Assembly: GCF_036588685.1 (NCBI RefSeq)
Contig: NC_086375.1
Coordinates: 7,619,916-7,683,915 of the forward strand
From: Mytilus trossulus
Taxonomy: Eukaryota; Mollusca; Bivalvia; Mytilida; Mytilidae
Length of the DNA: 64,000 nt
Direction of reading: 5' to 3'
In this document: positions 35,198-44,340 of the stretch, in pieces
How positions within the stretch are numbered: the first letter of the stretch is position 1
Layout: each line of letters starts with the position of its first letter
The notes under the pieces: generated by a model
What the model was told of the DNA's origin: nothing
Databases searched by the model: none
The model's input: only the letters and a program-made list of their open reading frames with translations
Position numbers and translations under genes: made by a program

Positions 35198-35206
35198 CTC
35201 TTCTTT
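35167..35206 (-). CDS. ASB gene, coding exon 1 with probable start codon
   Basis: The acceptor CTAATCTTTTTCAG opens the exon and the donor ACAG|GTGAAC closes it. ATG at 35197-35195 begins MDEESKMSDT. Because an acceptor precedes it, at least one further 5' exon must lie at higher coordinates; I could not identify it. If that exon is coding and ends in phase 0, the protein would be longer than 590 residues. Confidence 0.7.
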
Positions 35207-35486
35207 CTGAAAAAGATTAGTATTGTAATCAGTTAATTACACTTTTTTTAAAACATTTTCTTATTTAATTTTTATTTTCCCCAGAAAATGAACACAGCTG
35301 TGTACATCATCATGATCATGTATATAGAGTTTTCCTGTAATCTTCTCTTGACTTAAAGTATTCTTCTACAATTTTTACAGCAACTTAATTCTCTTGTGTT
35401 CATCATCATGTTGAGGGAAGTCAAAACATGCTTTCACATAAATTTTTCTAGTTTGATAATTATAATCAGAGTTCAACCTATAGCTA

Positions 35487-35599
35487 GTCCAAATAATTAT
35501 GACGTCTGGCAAGGCTACTTTATTTTTTAACGATGTCACAGGAAGGCGTCCCAGAAAAAAAATTAAAATAGCCTTGCCAGACGTCATAATTATTTGGAC
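35487..35599. mobile_element. Short TA-flanked inverted-repeat element (MITE)
   Basis: GTCCAAATAATTATGACGTC at the left is the exact reverse complement of GACGTCATAATTATTTGGAC at the right, and the arms extend through TGGCAAGGCTA to nearly 40 bp. The flanks are TA on both sides, as for Tc1/mariner-type insertions. The element is 113 bp and non-coding. A decayed relative lies at 39082-39140. Confidence 0.75.
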
Positions 35600-35704
35600 T
35601 AAGTTCAACCTTAACATGCTTAAACTTTAAAGCTTTTGCAAAAATGTAACTCAAAAACTGACCAGAATTAATCTCTTTCATTTTTTTTATATCTTTTATT
35701 AAAT

Positions 35705-35800
35705 CCGTATCCGGTCGTTCGGCCCCCAAACCGATCTGGCCCCAAGTCAATCCGGTCCAAAGTCGATCCAGCCCAAGTTGATCCGTCCCCAAGTCGATAA
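35705..35800. repeat. Imperfect minisatellite, unit about 17-18 bp
   Basis: About five diverged units of the type GATCYGGCCCCAAGTC (CCGATCTGGCCCCAAGTC, AATCCGGTCCAAAGTC, GATCCAGCCCAAGTT, GATCCGTCCCCAAGTC). They are much more GC-rich than their surroundings. Confidence 0.65.
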
Positions 35801-37366
35801 TAAAATATGAATAACTTATATTCACTCTATGGAGGAATTTGTGACAATTTTGAACAGTATAATTAGAAAAGAAATCATTAGTCTATAATTGTTTTTTTTA
35901 TTCAATTGTCTGATGATTGTGAACTAAGGTAATGCCACTCGTAATCACTTAAGTCAATCAAATCCTGATAAATTAAAGTTATGTAATGAACAAGGTCTTG
36001 ATAATTCGATCTTTGTTTGGTGTATATAATAATAATTAATTGTATTTTTATTTCAGGTAACATCAGTCTTCTATATAACACTTTTTTTTTTGTAATATCT
36101 AATAGAGATTAGTCAATATATTTTGAAAAACAAACTTTTCTTTTCATTCTGTATCTGTATGGGTACATAATTACCAATTCTGGCTTTTAAACAATGGGAG
36201 TGAAGGTGCAGTCGATTTACTGATGTTTCGCGAAAGCAGATTTAAAGCTCTCTACAGTTTTTATGCGAACAATAGTGTCATTCTCTAATAAATTCACCAA
36301 AACAGGTGACATAAACAAGTTAAAAAAGTGTCATTGGTCACATATTATGTCTCTTCATATATAATTGGAGATATAAGCAATCATCACTGACACCAAGTCT
36401 TGTCTTTTACAATGTGAAATCATGCAGTACTTTTGTCTAGAACAACAGACGTGACAGAAGTCTGACAACATGGATAACAAAATAGGAATGAATCAATTGC
36501 CTTACATAAAAATTTTGGCTGTAACATAGATTTCATGTTTATGTTTATCTTTTGAAGCTTTTCGTTTCACAAAACTTTCAATTCTGAAAAATGTGTGATA
36601 CATCGGTTAAAAGGATCCGGTTAATATTTCTTGTTTTTATCTGTAAACAATTACCACTGTTTGTTAATAACTAAGTTATATGTTGATCAAAGAAAAAATC
36701 AATTCCTTGTCCGAAGTTTATCTGGTTTCTTACTTAGGAGATAACAGGGACCCAGTAAATAAAAAAAAAGAGCTCGGAAGGGGAGACAACTGTGACCAAA
36801 AAAAATTAGAACTTTATGATTTGTATGAATTTTATTTTACTTTGTATTTATGTCGACTGGACATTACAATATATTGTCCAAAACAAGGAAAAATAACGAT
36901 CTTAGAAGTGATGAACCAAAAAAATGCATACTTTCTTGAAGTAATTTATTTGTCGGATTTTGAGATGGTCCCTTCTTGTGGCACTAATTTCTAGTTATCT
37001 CCCATGAGTATCAACCCAGTGGAGCAGAAGTTTTTACCTGTGTTGAAAAGTTTAATGGGGAAATTGAAAGTAAGGAAACTATAAATTTATACAGTTTTAT
37101 GATTGAACGAATTGAAAACTTCAAGTGGGTCTTATGAACTAACTGTCAAAGGTCAAAATTATGTTTCAAAATACTTTTTCACCTTTTATTATAAGTACAA
37201 ATACAAAAATAAACAAAAAAGAAATATAAAGAGATATATATTCTTTCAATGATAAGAGGCACAATTTCTCAATGATAGGTTATCTTCACTGTTTCTGTAT
37301 AATACCAGGTTAAACTATAGATAATAGATCATATTTTATAAGCAGAAAAAATAATTTTAGATTATA

Positions 37367-39016
37367 CAGTGGCGAATCCAGAGGGGAGCGTAGAGGGCGT
37401 ACGCCAACCCCCTCTTTTTGCTCAGGCTTTTTTTGGGGGGTAAAATGATAAAGCAGACTAGACTTTGTGAACTTTGCCATTTCCCGTCTACTCTCGAATT
37501 TAATTTTTATGCAACAATTCTTTATGAAGATATTTTTCACTGGAAATTACTGATCGTTGCTATTGTGGAGTTGACCAGTGTGTCGAAAAAACATTGCTCA
37601 GTCATTTTGAAATTCATATTTCATTAACACATTGCTTAGGCCCAGTGACAAAGTGAAATAAGATTGAGCAAGAACATATTGACTTCTATTTCACTATTCT
37701 ACCAAACAGAAAGTTAATTATACTCTCTATATATATATATATAGACTATTTCACTCTTGTGAAAAAAGTTCCAAGGCAATATTGTTTACCTACGAAAATA
37801 TGTTTAACCCAAAATGCCCCTGCCTATTTTAAAATAACATAGCTGAATAATGATCCCCAGTCAGTATAAGCTCTATATATATTTAAAGTCTAAGGTACGA
37901 ACCATTTGATTTGTGGAGACAGTCTGAGATATTTGAGAGAGAAAAAAATGACTGATTTTTGCCTTACATAAAAATTTTGGCTGTAACTGGATTGGAAACA
38001 TTATAATCTTGTCCATATAGCTATAAGAAACGAAAATTTCCAACAGAGTTATTTAGCATTAAACATGTTAAATGAACATGACGAATAAAAACGGGCATAT
38101 TTTTTTTTGTGGCAGGGACCAGAATGTCTGTTTTGCCAAGGCCACACTTAAAAATATTTTGGTTTGCCCAAACCCTACCCAAAGGTTGAGACAATGGGTA
38201 GGTAGGTAGGCATTTTCTTTTTTTTTTCAAAAAAAGAAATTTAAGTATCAGATGTTTATTAGTCTTCATGCCTAATTGATTAAAAAAAAACTTCTTCAAA
38301 TCAGGACAATAAAAGAATTTTAGTAGGCAGCTTTTTTCTGGGTAGGTAGCGTTTGGGCAAACAAACCTATTATTTATTATGGCCCAAACTGACATATTAA
38401 CACTTTTTTCAAGACCAACTGCAACCACCCTGCTGGGTGTGGCCTTTATGTCTCCATTTGTTGATCATCATTCATAAATTCATTTTCATTTTAGACTCAT
38501 TCGTAGCTTTTGGTTGATTTGGAAACCCTCACTTTCCTTAAATTTATTGTGTGAAACATATCAACCAAACTTTTGGATAAAAATTGCTAGTTTTTTTTAA
38601 CTGGTGTCGGTCGTATTTTAAATGTCATTGAATAGCCCGGCGTATATCTTGTTTACAACAAGAAATCTGTGAGGTTATGATCACTTAACTTACAACAAAA
38701 CGGCATGAAATTTCAATCTCTATTTTTTACTAACAAGTCCAACATCAAATTATCAGTACATAGCTTTGGATCATACTATCATTTTATGATAGACAATTAA
38801 TAAAGAGATTACAGCATTAAAAATGTCCAAGCCTTACACTTTACAGCAACTACAAAATAAACATGCCCCACCCCAGGAACTGTTAAAAAAGTGCATATTA
38901 TACTTATTTTATATTTTTATCCCCAAAAAGGTCACCAAAAAAAGTTACGCCACGCTCCACTCGCCAACCCTTAAAAAAAAATTGCCCCCCTTTATAAAAT
39001 CCTGAATCCGCCCCTG
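37367..39016. mobile_element. hAT-like inverted termini, possibly one element
   Basis: Left end CAGTGGCGAATCCAGAG; the right end reversed is CAGGGGCGGATTCAGG. This resembles the CAGNGGCGGATCCAG ends of many hAT elements. Inside each end is a related GC-rich block (AGCGTAGAGGGCGTACG; reversed AGTGGAGCGTGGCG). The 8-bp flanks (AGATTATA and TTATATCA) do not match, so the two ends may belong to different copies. No transposase frame is present; a GGCC-ended element (38140-38384) sits between them. Confidence 0.4.
38140..38384. mobile_element. Short GGCC-ended inverted-repeat element with CAA flanks
   Basis: Left end GGCCACACTTAAAAATATTT; the right end reversed is GGCCATAATAAATAATAGG, followed by the inner pair TTTGGTTTGCCC / GGTTTGTTTGCCC. 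It is flanked by CAA on both sides (37-39 and 85-87 in the 381xx and 383xx blocks), a 3-bp target duplication. The ends resemble those of the large palindrome at 29484-32628, so this appears to be a small member of the same group. Confidence 0.65.
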
Positions 39017-39081
39017 TTATATCATATTATATAAACCTGTTTATAGTCCATTAATAACTCTGCTGTCTTGAAAGAGGGTAG

Positions 39082-39140
39082 TCTAAATAATTATGATGTC
39101 TGGCAAGCTATTCCCTTACCAGCGGACATAATTTTTTTTG
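39082..39140. repeat. Decayed copy of the AGTCCAAATAATTATGACGTC element
   Basis: AGTCTAAATAATTATGATGT at the left matches the 35487-35599 element with a few changes. The right arm is worn (GGACATAATTTTTTTTGACT). Confidence 0.5.
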
Positions 39141-39199
39141 ACTGGATAGAAGGTGGTAAAGCGTTATTTTCGTGCACATATTGCAGCATATTCACACTT

Positions 39200-41745
39200 T
39201 TTATGCCCCACCTACGATAGTAGAGGGGCATTATGTTTTCTGGTCTGTGCCTCCGTTCATCCGTCTGTGCGTCCATGCGTCCTTTCGCTTCAGGTTAAAG
39301 TTTTTGGTCAAGGTAGCAATAAACAGACTAACAGTTAGGAAAAAGTACTAAAATTTGCCCTTATGAATTTTACCATTCCCTTTTCATTGCTTTCTTGCAA
39401 TATCAAGCTTACTGTTTGTGTCATATATGGGCATATGTATGGAATCAGAATCTTCCATATATTTTATTTCTAGTATATAAAATAGTAAAATATAATTTCT
39501 TTTGGTGTATCCATGGCAACAATCTGCATTAATTTGTTATAAAATATTGCAAAAAGGGGGGGGGAAAGATGTCACATATTTCCCCAAAATTTGGCTAAAA
39601 TTAGAATTTCAATCGCTTGAAGTAATACCTTTTCTGAAACTGTGTACATATACCATTCAGCAAATCCAATGAAAATCATATGTCTTTCGTCTCATTTTTT
39701 TGTAAAATTGCGTCAAAAACTTCGTGTAGAAAAAGAGTGTTTGTAAACAGTACAGTAATTTCTGGACCGATGGCCGGTCTAGCTATGAAAATACGGACTG
39801 TCAAACAGAAAACAGCCCATAAAACATGTAAAAAATAATCTTGATGCTCTTATAAACCATCTTTGAAGGCTAAATTAGCACTCATCTGTCTTAAAATGAA
39901 TTTTATTACACAATAACTTTCCTATTTGAAAAATCCACAGGGGCCATAATGCGAAACTAAACTCCTAACTGTGTATTGCTACCTTAATAGTAAATATTTT
40001 TTTCAAATTCTCCCTTTTAAATTATTTTCTGAGTTCTGCTAGCTAAAACGAGTAAAATGGCCTTTTATTTTTGAAAATTGGTTGAGTAATGAATATTTTA
40101 TGAAGGTTAGCAGTTGACACTGAAACACGACAAAAACTGATTTTAAGAAAGGTGCCAAGTCAAAGTGTAAAATCTTGTCTCTACCTCAATTTTTAGCCAA
40201 ATTTTAAAAACTGTACCTCTTTTGTCAGTTTTTTTATGTTGAATATCATAATAAGATCTCTGATGATGCAACATTGTACAAAATTTAGCAATTTTAAGCA
40301 TAAAAATGTTAATCTTTATGCTTATTCCATACCAAAGACTTGATTAAGAAACTTGGTGATAGGGAATCAATTTCTTACATCTGATTTAACTATACATTTA
40401 ATATATGCCAAAATGTAACATGAAATCTTGATAAAAACAATAACTTGATATATTCGCAAGAAAAAAACCAACGCGTTCAATACTTAGGCTACTACATGCA
40501 GCCCAATCCATTAGAAGCAAGCGTTAAGCCGCTGGAGTACAAATATAAGCCTAGTGTCAAAATGTCTAATTTTGGTTGCTAAGGACTGTAAACAATAAAA
40601 TTGACACATATTGTCATTGTTAAACACTTAATTTACTCAGAAGTTGATTTTGAATTTAAATATCAATAGATTTGTGGCATGAAAAGTCTTAAATTATACA
40701 ATTCTGAGCTTGGTAAGTATGCCATAAGGTAGCAATAAACAGTTAGGAAAAAGTACTAAAATTTGCCCTTATGAATTTTACCATTCCCTTTTCATTGCTT
40801 TCTTGCAATATCAAGCTTACTGTTTGTGTCATATATGGGCATATGTATGGAATCAGAATCTTCCATATATTTTATTTCTAGTATATAAAATTGTAAAATA
40901 TAATTTCTTTTGGTGTATCCATGGCAACAATCTGCATTAATTTGTTATAAAATATTGCAAAAAGGGGGGGGAAAGATGTCACATATTTCCCCAAAATTTG
41001 GCTAAAATTAGAATTTCAATCGCTTGAAGTAATACCTTTTCTGAAACTGTGTACATATACCATTCAGCAAATCCAATGAAAATCATATGTCTTTCGTCTC
41101 ATTTTTTTGTAAAATTGCGTCAAAAACTTCGTGTAGAAAAAGAGTGTTTGTAAACAGTACAGTAATTTCTGGACCGATGGCCGGTCTAGCTATGAAAATA
41201 CAGACTGTCAAACAGAAAACAGCCCATAAAACATGTAAAAAATAATCTTGATGCTCTTATAAACCATCTTTGAAGGCTAAATTAGCACTCATCTGTCTTA
41301 AAATGAATTTTATTACACAATAACTTTCCTATTTGAAAAATCCACAGGGGCCATAATGCGAAACTAAACTCCTAACTGTGTATTGCTACCCAAGGTAGTT
41401 TTTAAAGAAGTTGAAGTCCAATCAACTTGAAACTTAGTGCACATGTTCCCCATGATATGATCTTTCTAATTTTAATGCCAAATTATAGTTTTGACCCCAA
41501 TTTTATGGTCTACTGAACATAGAAAATGATAGTGTGAAGTTCAGGTTAAAGTTTTTGGTCAAGGTAGTTTTTGATGAAGTTAAAGTCCAATCAACTTGAA
41601 ACTTAGTACACATGTTTCCTATGATATGATCTTTCTAATCTTAATTCAAAATTAAAGTTTTGACCCCAATTTCACGATCTACTGAACATAGAAAATGATA
41701 GTGCGAGTGGGGCATCAGTGTACTATGGACACATTCTTGTTAGTT
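39200..41745 (+). repeat. ATGCCCCACC...GGGGCATC repeat, split by an insertion
   Basis: It starts ATGCCCCACCTACGATAGTA and ends GTGCGAGTGGGGCATCAGTG, CTATGGACACATTCTTGTT. Inside, the unit CAGGTTAAAGTTTTTGGTCA ... AGAAAATGATAGTG is present twice (the second from 41542). The first unit is interrupted after GGTCAA by the 2.1-kb composite element 39312-41390. Shorter copies of the same family lie at 48500-48740 and 50890-51135. Confidence 0.65.
39312..41390. mobile_element. Direct dimeric element with about 665-bp terminal copies
   Basis: Two near-identical copies in the same orientation (39312-39983 and 40728-41390) flank 744 bp of unrelated sequence. Differences seen include an extra ACTAACAG in the first copy, G-run length, and a few single bases. 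Each copy has inverted ends: GGTAGCAATAAACAGTTAGG (second copy) and, reversed, GGTAGCAATACACAGTTAGG. The insertion lies in a known repeat, so the empty site is visible near 41560 (TTTTTGGTCAAGGTAGTTTT). The outer flanks share CAA, while the inner flanks do not match each other. No protein is encoded. Confidence 0.7.
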
Positions 41746-42049
41746 TGAAATACATCATGTACATTAATGTTGCCCGAATTTCATTATGATGGTTTAGCAT
41801 GTTTAGGTTATATGAAGTTAAACAGAAATAACAAAAATACCAAACTCTGAAGCACCTTTTGAATTTCTATATGAACACGACACAAATTGTTTTTCCCCGA
41901 TATCTTATAACATCACTGCTGTTTGAACTCGGTAGTTTCTAATAACCGGTGCGCTGAGGGACCATGAACTAACAGATAAAATGTGGGAAATCAGTTTGTT
42001 TATTTGTTATTTTTTTTCAAATTGAAGAATGTACATATATATATATTTA

Positions 42050-42180
42050 GTGTCACGATATCACAGTAGCATGGGTTCGAATCCCGGCGAGGGAAGAACC
42101 AAAAATTTGCAAAAGCAAATTTACAGATCTAACATTGTTGGGTTGATGTTTAGACGAGTTGTATATACATTATGTACACA
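42050..42180 (+). repeat. tRNA-derived SINE copy, ...GAGTTGTATATAC tail
   Basis: The segment TGTCACGATATCACAGTAGC is followed by a perfect box B, GGTTCGAATCC (42074-42084), then GAAGAACCAAAAATTTGC, a short internal inverted repeat (TTTGCAAAAGCAAA) and GATGTTTAGACGAGTTGTAT. A second copy lies at 58775-58910. The 5' part with a box A is seen better in that second copy. Confidence 0.7.
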
Positions 42181-42410
42181 GCCATGTATCACCATCATTG
42201 ATGGCGATCCGATGGATACATCTGTTGTAGGGTTGTCACTGACTCAGACGTACTTATGCATATAATTATTTTCTGTGACTGTATCTTACATTAATTTGTA
42301 GGATCCTTTACTATAGATAATTTAGCTGATCTGTAACAAAAACATCTTCATGCCTAATATATCATGTACTGTAGTACGCCGCTAGATTAAAACTGACGTG
42401 GATTAATTCA

Positions 42411-42520
42411 AACATTATGAATCAAAGGAACATGAGAAAAAAAACTGTCATATTGCTGACTTTGAACAGACTTTTTCTAAAGAAATAACTGGTTTAACTT
42501 GGTTTTATAGCTAGCCAAAC
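42411..42520 (-). repeat. Retroelement 3'-tail repeat, reversed copy
   Basis: The plus strand reads ACTGTCATATTGCTGACTTT and TGGTTTAACTTGGTTTTATA, matching the tails at 6960 and 16015. Confidence 0.55.
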
Positions 42521-42609
42521 CACCCACTTGTGTGATAGTTGTATTGACAAAATTTGGTGTGCAACCCAGACAGACGTTATAGCCTGTAATTCAGTGGTTT
42601 TCGTTTGTT

Positions 42610-43000
42610 TATGTGTTACATAAAATTGAGAATGGACATGGGGAATGTGTCAAAGGGACAACAACCCGACCAACAGGTCTTCAATGTAGCGAGAAATTCC
42701 GGCACCTGGAGGCGTCCTTCAGCTGGCCCTTAAACATACTAGTTCAGTGAAAATGAACACCATACTAATTTCCAAATTGTACACAAGAAACTAAAATTAA
42801 AATAATACAAGACTAACAAAGGCCAGAGGCTCCTGACTTGGGACAGGCGCAAAAAGGCGGCGGGGTTAAACATGTTTGTGAGATCTCAACCCCCTATACC
42901 TCTAACCAATGTAGAACAGTAAAAGCATAACAATACGCACATTAAAATTCAGTTCAAGAGAAGTCCGAGTCTGATGTCAGAAGATGTAAGGGGTTTAGTA
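42610..43000 (+). repeat. Dispersed repeat (AAAATTGAGAATGG family), uninterrupted copy
   Basis: It runs AAAATTGAGAATGGACATGG, GGGACAACAACCCGACC, CCAGAGGCTCCTGACTTGGG, GGCGCAAAAAGGCGGCGG and CAATACGCACATTAAAATTC. This is the intact reference for the interrupted copy at 13035-14800. Confidence 0.65.
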
Positions 43001-43059
43001 TCATACCATCATAACATATATATGAGAAGAACATAACCTGTGTCATGCCAACAAATGTT

Positions 43060-44135
43060 TTTAGATTAAATGTGTTTAGTTCCGATGCAAAGACCTTATC
43101 ATTGACTCAATATTAACGCCAAAATATGCAATCTTTAATGACTTGACAACAGTATCGTAATTATATCCCTTCTTAATAAGTCTATTCAAAGGTTTTGTAA
43201 GTTTCTGAGGTGAATACTGACACCTTTGTGCTTTATAAAGAATATTTCCATAAAAAATTGGATGTGAAAAAATTACCTGAACATATAAGAAGTCTGCATG
43301 TTGAGCTATATTAACGAATGATGTCTTTATACCGATGATAAAATTTAGTAATGTTTTGACTAGTTTGTGATATAGAAAACCCTGGTGTAATAATTTTTCA
43401 GTAATACATAAATTTCTCTCGTTAAAATCTAAAACATTGTTACATACACTAGCGAATCGTACAAGTTGAGATGTATAAACACCTTAAGATGGTGACAAGG
43501 GAACATCACTATCTAAAAACAGATAATTAACGATAGGAAATGAAAAATCATCCCTTTTATCATAAATTTTAGTATTCAGCTTTCCGTTAGTGATATAGAT
43601 ATCAAGATCGAGGAAAGGGCAGTGGTCATTGTTAGTATTAGCTTTATCTAAAGTAAGTTCAACAGGATAAATTTCATTTATATGCATACTGAAGTATCAT
43701 TATTGAGAGCCAAAATATCATCCAAATATCTAAAAGTATTATTAAATTTGTTTATCAGATGTTGTTTCCATGGGGCTTTGCCTATTTTTGTCATAAATTG
43801 TAACTCATAACAATACAAAAAGAGGTCCGCAATAAGTGGTGCACAGTGAGTCCCCATTGGAATTCCGATAATCTGACGATATACAGAATCCCCAAAGCGA
43901 ACAAAAATGTTATCTAGTAAAAATTCAAGGACATATATATAGTATCAAAGCATGTCCAATTAACATAGTTTTTTGGTTTATTGCTACTAAAAAATGACCT
44001 AAAAGAGTTATATATTCACATTCTGATTTTTTGAATGCCCATTTAATTAGGTGTGTGAATTTTTCTTAATGAGAATGTGAGGCAATGTCGTATACAGGAA
44101 AATGACAGGGTAGACAAATCAAAATATTTGTTTTC
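43060..44135 (-). pseudogene. Penelope-like element reverse transcriptase, frameshifted remnant
   Basis: Reading the minus strand from high to low coordinates, pieces of one reverse transcriptase appear in order. First is FDLSTL, then in another frame YTTLPHILIKKN (about 44060-44115). Next are GDSVYRQIIGIPMGTHCAPL and ADLFLYCYELQF (about 43790-43900), then FRYLDDILALNND (43700-43735) with the catalytic YLDD. CPFLDLDIYITNGKL and KIYDKRDDFSFP follow (43540-43640), then LVRFASVCNNVLDFNERN and TEKLLHQGFLYHKLVKT (43340-43465). This order and the FDxSTLYTTLPH style of motif A fit Penelope-like elements. At least two frameshifts and several stops make it inactive. The GIY-YIG endonuclease domain is not seen. 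Confidence 0.75.
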
Positions 44136-44157
44136 GTTCATTTATATATATATATAA

Positions 44158-44340
44158 GGCCGTAAGTTTTCTTGTTTGAATTGTTTTACATTGTCTTATT
44201 GGGGCCTTTTACAGCTGACTATGCGGTATGGGCTTTGCTTCGCTCATTGTTGAAGGCCGTACGGTGACCTATAGTTGTAAATGTCATTTTGATCTCTTGT
44301 GAACAGTTGTCTCTTTATTAATCATACCACATCTTCTTTT
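44158..44340 (-). repeat. Dispersed repeat, GATGTGGTATGATTGCC family, reversed copy
   Basis: The plus strand shows GGCCGTAAGTTTTCTTGTTT, GGCCGTACGGTGACCTATAG and ATCATACCACATCTTC. A TA microsatellite lies at its left edge (about 44143-44156). Confidence 0.7.

Larger units (their letters stand above)
35207..37366. other. Upstream of ASB coding exon 1; unseen 5' exon and promoter may lie here or beyond
   Basis: Holds the short element 35487-35599 and an imperfect minisatellite at about 35705-35800. Otherwise AT-rich unique DNA. No promoter signal is distinctive enough to call. Confidence 0.35.

Noticed and set aside
37367-39016. Single intact hAT transposon
   Set aside because: The ends look hAT-like but the 8-bp flanks do not match and there is no transposase. 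Kept only as a low-confidence element.
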